A DNA stretch of 64,000 nt from assembly GCF_000732925.1 (NCBI RefSeq), contig NZ_CP008953.1:2790001-2854000 (forward strand), read 5' to 3'. Source of the DNA: Amycolatopsis japonica. Lineage in GTDB: Bacteria > Actinomycetota > Actinomycetes > Mycobacteriales > Pseudonocardiaceae. A program made the translations under genes and the position numbers. Below the pieces are notes generated by a model. That model was not told where the DNA came from, ran no database searches, and saw nothing but the letters and a program-made list of their open reading frames with translations. This document shows, piece after piece, positions 33,433-42,366 of the stretch. Each line of letters opens with the position of its first letter. Within the stretch, counting starts at the first letter, position 1.

Positions 33433-34568
33433 TTCGTCACCTCCGCCGAAGCCTCGGAATCCGGACCCGCGACTTCGGCGCCCATGGCACCCATCCCGCC
33501 CGTTCCTTCTCGTAGTTCCGCCTTGCGCTGCCGCGACGGCAGCAGACCCTCCGGCCGCAGCGCCATCATCAGCACCAGCACGCCACCGAAGATCAGGATG
33601 CGGTACTCGGACAGGAACCGGAACCGCTCCGGGAGCCAGGCGACCAGGAAGGCACCGAGGATGACGCCCGGCAGGTTGCCCGCACCACCGAGCACCACGG
33701 CCGCGAGGATGGTCGCGGACAGGATGAACGGGAAGTTGTTCGGTTCGATGAAGACGGCCTTGCTGGCGTAGACCACACCGGCCATTCCGCCGAGCATGGC
33801 GCCGATGGCGAACGCCAGCAGCTTGAACTTGAACGTCGGGACACCCATCAGCTCGGCGGCGTCCTCGTCTTCGCGGATCGCCGCCCACGCCCGGCCGACC
33901 CGGCTTCGGTGCAACCGCACCGAGAAGACGATCGCGATCACGATCGCCGCCACGATCAGGTAGTAGTACGGCGCCGGGTCGAGCAGGAACTCGGTCCCGA
34001 ACATCGGCTCCGGGTGCGGGACGTTGGTGATGCCGCGGGCACCGCCGATGCCGTCGGTGTTCGTCGCGGTGATGCGGACGATCTCACCGAACCCGAGTGT
34101 CACGATGGCCAGATAGTCACCGCGTAGCCGGAGTGTCGGAGCGCCGAGGATCACCCCGGACATCGCCGCCAGGAAGATGCCGAGGACGAGGCTTCCCCAG
34201 AAACTCCAGCCGTATTTGGTGCCCATCACGGCGAGGGTGTAGGCGCCGATCGCGAAGAACGCGACGAAACCGAGGTCGAGCATGCCCGCGTGGCCGACGA
34301 CGATGTTCAGGCCGATCGCCAGCAGGATGTACGTCCCGACCGGGAAGATCAGGACCGTGGTCCAGTCCGATTCCGGCGACATGAACGAACCGATCGCCGG
34401 CGCCGGCAGGATCAGCGCGCCGATGATCAGGGCGAGGTACACGCCATAACGTTGCCAATGCGGAGCACCGGCCCACCAATCCCGCAGACCGTCGACGGGG
34501 TGGAACCCGGCGCGCGCGGGCTTTCCGTTCTCTGAGGACTTTTCAGCCACTTGTTCGTTGCCCTTCAT
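33429..34568 (-). CDS. livM: Branched-chain amino-acid ABC transporter permease LivM
   Basis: 379 aa, about ten membrane segments. VGHAGMLDLGFVAFFAIGAYTLA and RLRGDYLAIVTLGFGEIVRI are LivM hallmarks; RSRVGRAWAAIREDEDAAELMGV is the ATPase-contact loop. The N-terminal 45 residues are a soluble extension. The C-terminus is Met/Gly/Ala-rich and extends past the helices. Overlaps livH by 4 bases. Confidence 0.95.
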   Translation of the reverse strand: MKGNEQVAEKSSENGKPARAGFHPVDGLRDWWAGAPHWQRYGVYLALIIGALILPAPAIGSFMSPESDWTTVLIFPVGTYILLAIGLNIVVGHAGMLDLGFVAFFAIGAYTLAVMGTKYGWSFWGSLVLGIFLAAMSGVILGAPTLRLRGDYLAIVTLGFGEIVRITATNTDGIGGARGITNVPHPEPMFGTEFLLDPAPYYYLIVAAIVIAIVFSVRLHRSRVGRAWAAIREDEDAAELMGVPTFKFKLLAFAIGAMLGGMAGVVYASKAVFIEPNNFPFILSATILAAVVLGGAGNLPGVILGAFLVAWLPERFRFLSEYRILIFGGVLVLMMALRPEGLLPSRQRKAELREGTGGMGAMGAEVAGPDSEASAEVTK

Positions 34569-35536
34569 GCGCGTGCCCGCTGCAGCGATTCACCGAGGAT
34601 GCCGGTGGGACGGAACATCAGGACCAGCACCAGCACCACGAAGGCGGTGACGTCCTTCCATTGTGAACCGAAGAAGATGGAACTCCAGTTCTCCACCAAG
34701 CCGAGCACGATGCCACCGAGCAGCGCGCCGCGCAGGTTGCCGATACCGCCGAGCACGGCGGCGGTGAACGCCTTGATACCGAGGAGGAACCCGATGCGGT
34801 AATCGGTGTTCTCGTACTCCATGACGTACAGCGCGGCCGCGACACCGGCCATCGCGCCACCGAGCAGGAAGGTGAGGCGCACGATCTTGTCGATGCTGAC
34901 ACCCATCAGCACGGCGGCTTCGGGATCCTGTGCCGTGGCACGGATACCGCGGCCGATGCGGGTGCGGCTGACCAGCTGGTCGAGGGCGATCATCATGATC
35001 ACGGCGCCGACGATGACGAACACGTGGTCCGTGCGGACCACGCCGTTGCCGATGTGGAAGAGCTCCTCGTGCGGGATGAACCGCGGCGCGTTCTGTTGCA
35101 CACGGCCGGATTTGCCCGTGATCCATTCGATGATCTCCAGGCCGAACAGCTCCTGGAGGAACAGCGAGGCGCCGATGGCGGAGATCAGGGCGGCGAGCCG
35201 GGTCGCGCCCTTCTTGCGGAGTGGCCGATACGCCACCTGCTCCAGCAACACCGCCGCGCCGCCCGATACGGCGGCCGAAGCGATGATGATCAGCAGTAGT
35301 ACGGCGATCATCCCGAACACGCCGAGCGTGATCGGGGCGGTGCCGCCCGCGATGCTGATCAGGACGAACAGGGACGTGATCGTCCCGATCATGAAGATCT
35401 CGGAATGTGCGAAGTTGATGAGCCGGAGCACGCCGTAGACCATTGTGTAGCCGAGGGCGATGAGGGCGTAGATGCTTCCGGCGACCAGTCCGCCGATGGT
35501 GCTACCGAGGAACTGGGCTTGCAGATCTTGAAGCAT
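34565..35536 (-). CDS. livH: Branched-chain amino-acid ABC transporter permease LivH
   Basis: 323 aa. GSIYALIALGYTMVYGVLRLINFAHSEIFMIG is the classic LivH N-terminus and RTRIGRGIRATAQDPEAAVLMGV the ATPase-contact loop. A hydrophilic insertion near residues 130-160 (ITGKSGRVQQNAPRFIPHEELF) lies between helices. First gene after the hairpin that follows livK. Confidence 0.95.
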   Translation of the reverse strand: MLQDLQAQFLGSTIGGLVAGSIYALIALGYTMVYGVLRLINFAHSEIFMIGTITSLFVLISIAGGTAPITLGVFGMIAVLLLIIIASAAVSGGAAVLLEQVAYRPLRKKGATRLAALISAIGASLFLQELFGLEIIEWITGKSGRVQQNAPRFIPHEELFHIGNGVVRTDHVFVIVGAVIMMIALDQLVSRTRIGRGIRATAQDPEAAVLMGVSIDKIVRLTFLLGGAMAGVAAALYVMEYENTDYRIGFLLGIKAFTAAVLGGIGNLRGALLGGIVLGLVENWSSIFFGSQWKDVTAFVVLVLVLMFRPTGILGESLQRARA

Positions 35537-35584
35537 GACGTGGATGCCTTACGGGACGGGGCGGATTCTTTCGCCACATTTGCG

Positions 35585-35624
35585 GGAAGCGGGGGTGCTG
35601 TGCTCGCACAGCGCCCCCGCTTCC
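35585..35624. terminator. 18-bp hairpin between livK and livH
   Basis: Left arm 35585-35602, loop CTCG, right arm 35607-35624, with a single T-G pair. It sits inside the liv cluster just after livK, so it should partly stop transcription and keep the binding protein in excess of the membrane parts. Confidence 0.8.
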
Positions 35625-35647
35625 GTTAGGTGTTCGTACCTGCTCCG

Positions 35648-36811
35648 TCAGCCGTTGAGCTTGGCTTCGGTCGAGGCGCCGAGGTTCTTGATGACGCCAC
35701 CGGTGACCTGGTAGACGTAGATCGCGTTCGTCTGCGGCTCGCCGTTCTCCTTGAACTTGATCTGCTTCGAGACACCCTTGAAGTCGATCGTCTTCAGGAA
35801 CTCGTTGATCTTCTCCGAGGTGGTGTTGCCCGCCTTGACCGCGTTGATGATGGCGGTCGCCGCGTCGTAGCCCTCGGTCGCGTAGATCGCCGGGTCGACG
35901 TTGTACGCGGCCTTGTACTTGGTGACGAACTCGTCGCCCGTACCGGCGTCCTTGATGTTGCAGGGGCAGCCGATGACGGCCTTCTCCGCGGCCGCGGCAC
36001 CCGCGCCGCTCACGAGCTGGGCGTCGAGCGAACCGTCGCCGGTGGCGAAGGTGGCGGAAACCTGGCTGTCACGCAGCTGCTTGAGCAGACGGCTGCCCTG
36101 GGCGTAGTAGCCACCGAAGAGGATGACGTCCGGGTTCGCGGCCTTGACCTTCTGCACGGTCGAGGAGTAGTCCGACGCGTCCTTGGCGAACTTGTCGCGG
36201 TCGACCGGGACGTTCTTCTCCTTGAAGGTCTTCTCGAAGGCGTCCGCGAGGCCGACGCTGTATTCCTGGTCGTCCGAGATGACGTAGGCCTTCTTCGGCG
36301 ACTTCGCCGTGATGAGGAAGTTGGCGATGGCCGGGCCCTGGTCGTTGTCGTTCGCGACGACGCGGTGCCAGTACTTCCAGCCGTTGGCCGCCAGGCCCGG
36401 GCCCGTCGCCGAGGGCGAGACACTCGGGATCTTGTTCTGCTCCAGCTGACCACCGATGGCCTTCGACTCACCGGAGAAGGCCGGGCCGATCAGGGCGGTG
36501 ATCTTGTCCTGGCCGACGGCGGTCGCGATCAGCGACGTCGCCTGCTCGGGCTTGCCCTGGCTGTCGTATTCCTTGAGCTCCAGCTTCGTCGCCGGGTTCG
36601 TCTTGTTGTACTCGTCGATAGCGAGCTTGGCGCCGTTGCGGGGCGGGATCACGATCCCGGAGTTCTCACCGGTGAGGTCACCCATGAACCCGATCTTCAG
36701 CGTGCTGCTGTCACCGCTGCCGGACGAGCTGCTGCCGCCGGCACAGCCCGCCAGCGCCAGCGACGCAGCCGCCGCGACGGCGAAAACCCGTCCAAAACGC
36801 ACTCCTGACAC
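35648..36811 (-). CDS. livK: Branched-chain amino-acid binding lipoprotein LivK
   Basis: 387 aa from GTG 36811 with GGGAGG upstream. Lipoprotein signal with lipobox LAGC, then a Ser/Gly linker. Type 1 periplasmic fold: LKIGFMGDLTGENSGIVIPPRNGAKLAIDEYN, ITALIGPAFSGESKAIG, IPSVSPSATGPGL, KKAYVISDDQEYSVGLADAF. Binds leucine, isoleucine, valine or a related amino acid outside the cell. It heads the liv cluster. The upstream 350 bases hold its promoter, not clearly identified. Confidence 0.94.
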   Translation of the reverse strand: MSGVRFGRVFAVAAAASLALAGCAGGSSSSGSGDSSTLKIGFMGDLTGENSGIVIPPRNGAKLAIDEYNKTNPATKLELKEYDSQGKPEQATSLIATAVGQDKITALIGPAFSGESKAIGGQLEQNKIPSVSPSATGPGLAANGWKYWHRVVANDNDQGPAIANFLITAKSPKKAYVISDDQEYSVGLADAFEKTFKEKNVPVDRDKFAKDASDYSSTVQKVKAANPDVILFGGYYAQGSRLLKQLRDSQVSATFATGDGSLDAQLVSGAGAAAAEKAVIGCPCNIKDAGTGDEFVTKYKAAYNVDPAIYATEGYDAATAIINAVKAGNTTSEKINEFLKTIDFKGVSKQIKFKENGEPQTNAIYVYQVTGGVIKNLGASTEAKLNG

Positions 36812-37240
36812 CGACTACCTCCCATGACCAACCAGCCGCCGGTAGGCGTTGCCCCCGACACAGGGGCTAGGTTAGGGCAGGAAGATATCCCCCTACGCCA
36901 TGATCTGCCCAGACGCCCATCACTCTGTGTCCACATCGTGACGGTCGAAACCAGAACGAATTGCACGAAAAGGCGAATGTTGCCGGTTGGCGAGTCTTCG
37001 CTGGTCACGCTGGGGATTCACCGCTACCACGTCGATCATGCTCGTGGGTAATGATCGTGTTTCGGCCGCGTATCTTGCGCTTTTTCAGCTCCTTCGAGGG
37101 CGGCCGTTCGTCGTAGCAATGCTGCCCCAAAGGGCGTCAACGGTGCCCCCTCTTCCTTCGGCAGCATGACAACCGATGGTTGTCACGGCGGTCCGAACGG
37201 CTGTTGGATCTCGGCCCTGACCTCGCGATTAGCTGTTCCC
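36812..37240. promoter_or_regulatory. Intergenic region with two inverted repeats
   Basis: No gene is seen. TGACAACC-GAT-GGTTGTCA (37167-37185) is a perfect palindrome about 55 bases before the hydrolase start, and CGATCAT-N11-ATGATCG (37033-37057) is a second one. Both are operator-like. The left end must carry the livK promoter. An ATG at 37166 falls in the palindrome, which argues against it as the hydrolase start. Confidence 0.55.
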
Positions 37241-38053
37241 ATGACGATGAGTACCGAAGCGATCGAAGGCGTGGCAGCAGGAGTTCCGTTCGTGGCGTTG
37301 CCGCCGTCGGACGGTGGGCGTCCGGCACCGTTGGTGCTGACCTGGCATCTGCTGGGCGCGCCGTTCAGCGAGGCGGCCATGGCGGCGGCGCTGCCGATGA
37401 GGGACCTGCACGCGTGGCGGGTGCACCTGGGGTTGCCGCTGACCGGGAAACGGTTCCCCGAAGGCGGTTTCGAGGGCTTCTTCCGGCTGGCGAGCGAGGA
37501 CAACGTGCTCAACGTCGTCGAACCGCTCACCAGGCAGGTCGAGGCGGAGTTCCCGGCGGCGGTGGCGGAACTGCGCTCCCGCTTGTCCATTGAGGACGGT
37601 CCGGTCGGGCTGGTCGGCGGTTCGCAGGGCGGCGGGGTCGCGCTGCAGATGCTGACCCACGCCGAGATCGACGTGGCGGCCGCCGCGCTGGTGAACCCGG
37701 TGACCCAGCTGGCGCCGGTGATCGCGGCGAACGAGCGGGTCTACGACGTCACCTATCCCTGGTCGGACCGGTCCCGTGCGGTCGCGAACGAGTACGACTA
37801 CGTGCGGCGGGCTGACGAACTGACCGCGCCGATCCTGCTCGTCATCGGCGAGGAGGACGACGTCTCGATCACCGAACCGGCCGAAGCCCTGCACAAGGCG
37901 CTGGGGGAGCGGCGATCCGAGCTCGTCACGATCCCGGGGATGGCGCACGAATTCGCCGAGGCCCCTGGCCTCGAACCCGCTCCGCAGACCGAGCACGCGA
38001 AGCTGGTCGACGCCGAGCTCACGCGCTGGTTCGCCCGGCACCTAGCTGTTTGA
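37241..38053 (+). CDS. Alpha/beta hydrolase
   Basis: 270 aa from ATG 37241 (ATG 37247 also possible). Alpha/beta hydrolase pattern: APLVLTWHLLGAPFSE, the nucleophile elbow GLVGGSQGGGVAL (GxSxG as GGSQG), an acid in LLVIGEEDDVSI, and the catalytic histidine in IPGMAHEFAE. No signal peptide. It is likely an esterase or peptidase-like enzyme; the substrate is unknown. The 3' end overlaps the convergent LysR gene by 35 bases. A perfect palindrome upstream suggests strict control. Confidence 0.85.
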   Translation: MTMSTEAIEGVAAGVPFVALPPSDGGRPAPLVLTWHLLGAPFSEAAMAAALPMRDLHAWRVHLGLPLTGKRFPEGGFEGFFRLASEDNVLNVVEPLTRQVEAEFPAAVAELRSRLSIEDGPVGLVGGSQGGGVALQMLTHAEIDVAAAALVNPVTQLAPVIAANERVYDVTYPWSDRSRAVANEYDYVRRADELTAPILLVIGEEDDVSITEPAEALHKALGERRSELVTIPGMAHEFAEAPGLEPAPQTEHAKLVDAELTRWFARHLAV

Positions 38054-38987
38054 GGTCGTCGTCCGGCAGCCACGATCGGTCGGGATCGTAGGCGCACCAA
38101 CCTTCTTCGTGGCTGGTCCGGCCCGCGAGCGCCAGCAGGCGCCGCAGGGCCGGGCCTTCGCCGCGGCGCCACACCACCGACCACGGGAACAGCGGCGACG
38201 GCTCGAACGGCAGGACTCGCAGATTCAGGTCGGACGCGAGGTCCATGTCGGCGCCGGCGAGAGTGACCCGCTGCTTTCCGTAGCGCGTCTGTTCCAGTGT
38301 GTGCCGGAGGTCGTAGCTGACCCCGGAGTCGTCGATCGGGACGTCGAATTCTTTGCATAGGCGTTGCAAATAAGAAAGCCATTCGACCGGGCCGCCCAAT
38401 TGCGGAATCCAGATGCCCTCGTGCCGGAGATCGGACAATTTCAGGACATCGTTGTGCGCGAGCGGGTGTTCCGGCGCGAGAAGGGCGACCAGCGGTTCCA
38501 GCCGGACGAGCCGGTGTTCGAGTTCGGCGGGCACTTCGCGGCCGAGGTCCGCGACGCGGCCGAACGCGAGGTCGATCTCGCCGCGGACCAGCGGGTCGAG
38601 GGCGTTGGCCAGCCCGCGTCCGGCGACGCGCTCGACCGCCAGCGCCGGATCCCGCTGGGCGATGCGGCGCAACATGTACATCGGGGAGAGACGTGGATCG
38701 ATGACGTCGAGGCGGGGCGGGCGGTCCTGAAGGCCCATCGCGGCGACGGCGGCGTCGGCCGCGCGGATCAGCTCGCGCGCGTGCGGGAGGAAACGGTCGC
38801 CGTCGGCGGTGAGCTCGACGGACCGGTTGGTGCGGCGGAAGAGCTGGACGGACAGGGCGTCCTCGAGCTTCCGGACCCGCTTCGACAGCGCTTGCTGGGT
38901 GAGGAACAGGGATTCTGCCGCGCGACCGAAATGGCCGTGGTCGGCGGTCGCGACGAACGCGCGCACCTGGGCAGTGTCGAGATCCAC
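38019..38987 (-). CDS. LysR family transcriptional regulator
   Basis: 322 aa from GTG 38987 (TTG 38996 adds three residues; neither has a good ribosome site). DNA-binding part: TAQVRAFVATADHGHFGRAAESLFLTQQALSKRVRKLEDAL. Effector domain: LDVIDPRLSPMYMLRRIAQRDP, GEIDLAFGRVADLG. Its C-terminus overlaps the hydrolase gene, and it may bind the palindrome before that gene. No divergent partner, because a hairpin follows its start. Confidence 0.88.
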   Translation of the reverse strand: MDLDTAQVRAFVATADHGHFGRAAESLFLTQQALSKRVRKLEDALSVQLFRRTNRSVELTADGDRFLPHARELIRAADAAVAAMGLQDRPPRLDVIDPRLSPMYMLRRIAQRDPALAVERVAGRGLANALDPLVRGEIDLAFGRVADLGREVPAELEHRLVRLEPLVALLAPEHPLAHNDVLKLSDLRHEGIWIPQLGGPVEWLSYLQRLCKEFDVPIDDSGVSYDLRHTLEQTRYGKQRVTLAGADMDLASDLNLRVLPFEPSPLFPWSVVWRRGEGPALRRLLALAGRTSHEEGWCAYDPDRSWLPDDDLKQLGAGRTSA

Positions 38988-39000
38988 GTCTGTCAAAGTA

Positions 39001-39049
39001 CGTGAAGGCCCCCTTCATGTACCTAGGCGCAATGAAGGGGGCCTTCACG
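39001..39049. repeat. 18-bp hairpin repeat, loop GTACCTAGGCGCA (copy 1)
   Basis: Arms 39001-39018 and 39032-39049 pair perfectly around the 13-nt loop. It lies between the start of the LysR gene and the end of the thioesterase gene, so it could end thioesterase transcription. The loop is identical in copy 2 at 50391-50443. Confidence 0.85.
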
Positions 39050-39063
39050 GACTTCCGGTGCGC

Positions 39064-39492
39064 TCAGGCGCCCGGCGGCCGCTCCCGCACCACACAGGTC
39101 AGCCGCGCCGTGCACGACCGGCGCCCCTGGTCGTCGGTCAGCACGATCTCGGCGGTCACGGTCCCGCGTCCGACGTGCACCGGCGTCGCGACACCGGTCA
39201 CCCGCCCGGACCGGACCGCCCGGTGGTGCGTGCACGAAAGCTCGAGCCCCATCGTCGCCTTGTCGGTGCCGGCGTTGAGCGCGCAGACCATCGAACCGAG
39301 CGCTTCCGCGACGACGGCGTTCGCGCCACCGTGGAGGAGGCCGTAGGGCTGGAGGTTGCCCTCTACCGGGATGCTGCCCACGACGCGTTCGGGACCGAAT
39401 TCGCTGATCTCGAGCCCGAGTTTGTCGTTGAGCTGCTGTCCGGCGAAGGCCGGGTCGATCCCGGCGAAGGATTCGAGGGCTTGTTCGGTCAC
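39064..39492 (-). CDS. Hotdog-fold thioesterase (PaaI/YdiI type)
   Basis: 142 aa from GTG 39492, with AAGGAG 6 bases upstream; the frame continues to 39513. Hotdog features: GLEISEFGPERVVGSIPVEGNLQPYGLLHGGANAVVAEALGSM, with the HGGA motif before the central helix and the acidic residue in AEALGS. The family hydrolyses aromatic or small acyl-CoA thioesters such as DHNA-CoA or phenylacetyl-CoA. It is divergent from polA by about 60 bases, an arrangement seen in other actinobacteria. Confidence 0.88.
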   Translation of the reverse strand: MTEQALESFAGIDPAFAGQQLNDKLGLEISEFGPERVVGSIPVEGNLQPYGLLHGGANAVVAEALGSMVCALNAGTDKATMGLELSCTHHRAVRSGRVTGVATPVHVGRGTVTAEIVLTDDQGRRSCTARLTCVVRERPPGA

Positions 39493-39541
39493 ACAGAGCT
39501 CCTTAAACGACACGACAGGTAGGACTGTCAGACCCTCACCC

Positions 39542-39547
39542 TAGACT
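39542..39547 (+). promoter_or_regulatory. polA -10 box, leaderless
   Basis: TAGACT lies 7 bases before the polA GTG, leaving no room for a ribosome site. Confidence 0.6.
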
Positions 39548-39554
39548 CGCTCCC

Positions 39555-42296
39555 GTGAGCCCGAGTGAGAACACGACCGTTGCCAACGCCACACCCGCCA
39601 CCGCACAGGCCGAGCGGCCCAAACTGCTGCTGATCGACGGCCATTCGATGGCGTATCGCGCCTTCTTCGCGCTGCCCGCGGAGAACTTCAAGACGAAGAC
39701 CGGGCAGACGACGAACGCGGTCTTCGGGTTCACCTCGATGCTCATCAACCTGCTGCGCGACGAGGCGCCGACCCATCTGGCGGTGGCGTTCGACCTCTCC
39801 CGCAAGACGTTCCGGTCGGAGACGTTCGCGGAGTACAAGGCCAACCGCAGCAGCACCCCGGACGAGTTCAAGGGCCAGGTCGGGCTGGTCGAGGACGTGC
39901 TCAGGGTCCTCGGCATCCCGGCGCTGACCAAGGAGAACTACGAAGCCGACGACATCATCGCCACGCTCACGACACAGGCGACCGCCGAAGGTTTCGACGT
40001 CCTCATCTGTACGGGCGACCGTGACGCGCTCCAGCTGGTGACCGACCAGGTCACCGTGCTGTACCCGAAGCGCGGCGTGTCGGAGATGACCCGGTTCACC
40101 CCGGCGGCGGTCGAGGAGAAGTACGGCCTCACGCCGGCGCAGTACCCGGACTTCGCCGCGCTGCGTGGCGACCCCTCGGACAACCTGCCCAGCATCCCCG
40201 GCGTGGGGGAGAAGACGGCCGCGAAGTGGATCCGGCAGTTCGGCTCCTTCAACGAGCTGATCGACCGGGTCGACGAGGTCAAGGGCAAGGTCGGCGACGC
40301 GCTGCGCGAGCACCTCGGCGCGGTGATGCTGAACCGCCAGCTCACCGAGCTGATCCGCGACGTCGAGCTGGAGCTCGGCCCGACGATGCTCGAGCTGCGC
40401 CCGTGGGACCGCGAGGCCGTCCACGCGCTGTTCGACGAGCTCGAGTTCCGCGTCCTGCGAGACCGGCTCTTCGCCACTCTGCAGAGCGCCGAGCCCGAGG
40501 CCGAGGAGGGTTTCGAGGTCAGCGGTTCGAAGCTCGCGCCGGGCGCCCTCACCGAATGGCTGTCCGCGCACACCGGCACGGACAAGCCGGTCGGCCTGGC
40601 GTTCCGGACCACCGGTGCCTCGGTCCGCTCGGACCTGAAGGCCATCACCTTCGCGGCCGCGGACGGCGAAGGCGCGTACGTCGACGTCACCGCGATGGAC
40701 GCCGAGGACGACAAGGCGCTCACGGCCTGGCTCGCCGACGAGAAGATCCAGAAGATCGGTCACGAGCTCAAGGCCCCCCTGCACGCCGTCAAGGCACGAG
40801 GCTGGACGTTCGCCGGGCTCGTCATGGACACCGTGCTCGCGGCGTATCTGGTCCGTCCCGGCCAGCGCACCTTCGAACTCGACGACCTCGCCCTGAGGTA
40901 CCTGCACCGTGAGCTCCGGTCCGAGGCCGACACCGGGGACGGGCAGCTTTCGCTGCTCGACGGCGGCGCCGAGGACATGGAGCAGAAGGAGATCCAGGCC
41001 GAGCTGGTCAAGGCCCGCGCGGTCGCCGAGCTCGCCGGCGCCCTGACCAAGGAGCTCGAAGAACTGGGCGGCGCGCAGCTGCTCGCCGAGCTCGAACTGC
41101 CGTTGCTGCAGGTGATCACCGGGCTGGAAGCGGCGGGTATCGCGGTCGACATCGAGCACCTGACCGACCTGGAAGCGCATTACCTCAGCCGGGTGACGCA
41201 GGCCGCGGAGGAGGCGTACGCGGTCATCGGCAAGCAGGTCAACCTCGGTTCGCCGAAGCAGCTGCAGGTCATCCTGTTCGACGAGCTCGGCATGCCGAAG
41301 ACCAAGCGCACCAAGACCGGCTACACCACCGACGCCGAGGCGCTGCAGAGCCTGTTCGAGAAGACCGAGCACCCGTTCCTGCAGCATCTGCTGGAGCACC
41401 GGGACGCGACCCGCCTGCGCACCACGGTCGAGGGTCTGATCAAGTCGGTCGCCGACGACGGCCGCATCCACACCACGCTGCTGCAGACGATCGCCGCCAC
41501 CGGGCGGCTCTCGTCGGTCGACCCGAACCTCCAGAACATCCCGATCCGCACCGAAGAAGGCCGCCGCATCCGCGACGCGTTCGTCGTCGGCGACGGGTAC
41601 GCCGAGCTGATGACGGCGGACTACAGCCAGATCGAAATGCGGATCATGGCGCACCTTTCGCAGGACGAGGGCCTGATCCAGGCCTTCAACAGCGGCGAGG
41701 ATCTGCACACTTTCGTGGCGTCGCGCGCGTTCTCGCTGCCGCCGGAGGAGATCACGCCGGAGCTGCGGTTCCGGGTCAAGGCGATGTCGTACGGCCTGGC
41801 GTACGGGCTTTCGGCGTACGGCCTTTCGCAGCAGCTGCGGATCTCCACCGAGGAAGCCAAAGAGCAGATGGAGGCGTACTTCTCCCGCTTCGGCGGCGTG
41901 CGCGATTACCTCCATTCGGTCGTGGGCGACGCGGCGAAGGTCGGCTACACCGAGACTATCTTCGGCCGCCGCCGCTATCTGCCCGACCTCAACAGTGACA
42001 ACCGGCAGCGCCGGGAAATGGCCGAGCGGATGGCGCTCAACGCGCCCATCCAGGGCAGCGCGGCCGACATCATCAAGGTCGCCATGCTCAACGTGCACAA
42101 GGCGCTGACCGAGGCGAAATTGAAGAGCCGCGTGCTGCTGCAGGTCCACGACGAGCTCGTTCTCGAGGTCGCCGAAGGCGAACGCGAGCAGCTGGAAGCG
42201 TTGGTGCGCCAGGGAATGGGTTCGGCCTACGAGCTGGCGGTCCCGCTCGAGGTCTCCGTCGGGTACGGGCGGTCCTGGAACGACGCCGCGCATTAG
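39555..42296 (+). CDS. polA: DNA polymerase I
   Basis: 913 aa from GTG. Residues about 20-310 are the 5'-3' exonuclease (LLLIDGHSMAYRAFFALP, YEADDIIATL, TGDRDALQLV, GVGEKTAAKWI). The middle domain (residues about 330-500) lacks the proofreading DxE motif: it reads GLAFRTTG where active enzymes have it. The polymerase domain has motif A DYSQIEMRIMAHLSQD, O-helix RFRVKAMSYGLAYG and motif C VHDELVLEV. The O-helix carries Tyr where E. coli Pol I has Phe762, a change known to relax discrimination against dideoxynucleotides. It fills gaps in repair and removes RNA primers. Confidence 0.97.
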   Translation: MSPSENTTVANATPATAQAERPKLLLIDGHSMAYRAFFALPAENFKTKTGQTTNAVFGFTSMLINLLRDEAPTHLAVAFDLSRKTFRSETFAEYKANRSSTPDEFKGQVGLVEDVLRVLGIPALTKENYEADDIIATLTTQATAEGFDVLICTGDRDALQLVTDQVTVLYPKRGVSEMTRFTPAAVEEKYGLTPAQYPDFAALRGDPSDNLPSIPGVGEKTAAKWIRQFGSFNELIDRVDEVKGKVGDALREHLGAVMLNRQLTELIRDVELELGPTMLELRPWDREAVHALFDELEFRVLRDRLFATLQSAEPEAEEGFEVSGSKLAPGALTEWLSAHTGTDKPVGLAFRTTGASVRSDLKAITFAAADGEGAYVDVTAMDAEDDKALTAWLADEKIQKIGHELKAPLHAVKARGWTFAGLVMDTVLAAYLVRPGQRTFELDDLALRYLHRELRSEADTGDGQLSLLDGGAEDMEQKEIQAELVKARAVAELAGALTKELEELGGAQLLAELELPLLQVITGLEAAGIAVDIEHLTDLEAHYLSRVTQAAEEAYAVIGKQVNLGSPKQLQVILFDELGMPKTKRTKTGYTTDAEALQSLFEKTEHPFLQHLLEHRDATRLRTTVEGLIKSVADDGRIHTTLLQTIAATGRLSSVDPNLQNIPIRTEEGRRIRDAFVVGDGYAELMTADYSQIEMRIMAHLSQDEGLIQAFNSGEDLHTFVASRAFSLPPEEITPELRFRVKAMSYGLAYGLSAYGLSQQLRISTEEAKEQMEAYFSRFGGVRDYLHSVVGDAAKVGYTETIFGRRRYLPDLNSDNRQRREMAERMALNAPIQGSAADIIKVAMLNVHKALTEAKLKSRVLLQVHDELVLEVAEGEREQLEALVRQGMGSAYELAVPLEVSVGYGRSWNDAAH

Positions 42297-42305
42297 CGTT
42301 ACGCC

Positions 42306-42349
42306 TCGTGAGTGGTGATGACGGTTCCGACCGTCATCACCACTCACGA
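42306..42349. terminator. Perfect 20-bp hairpin after polA
   Basis: Left arm 42306-42325, loop TCCG, right arm 42330-42349. It ends 4 bases before the -10 box of the next operon, so the arms overlap the expected -35 region. Confidence 0.8.
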
Positions 42350-42353
42350 TCGG

Positions 42354-42359
42354 TAGGGT
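42354..42359 (+). promoter_or_regulatory. -10 box of the protease-kinase operon, leaderless
   Basis: TAGGGT sits 7 bases before GTG 42367. Any -35 element falls inside the polA terminator hairpin, so extrusion or protein binding there could alter expression. Confidence 0.5.
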
Positions 42360-42366
42360 CTTTCGC

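Noticed and set aside
37119..37167. ATGCTGCC/GGCAGCAT inverted repeat before the hydrolase
   Set aside because: Arms of 8 bp with a 33-base loop are too weak in this GC-rich context; the adjacent perfect palindrome is the better site.
38996..38998. TTG start for the LysR gene
   Set aside because: It adds only three residues and has no ribosome site; GTG 38987 is as good and more usual. Not certain.
39528..42347. 939-codon frame antisense to polA
   Set aside because: Shadow frame; polA on the other strand has all polymerase motifs.
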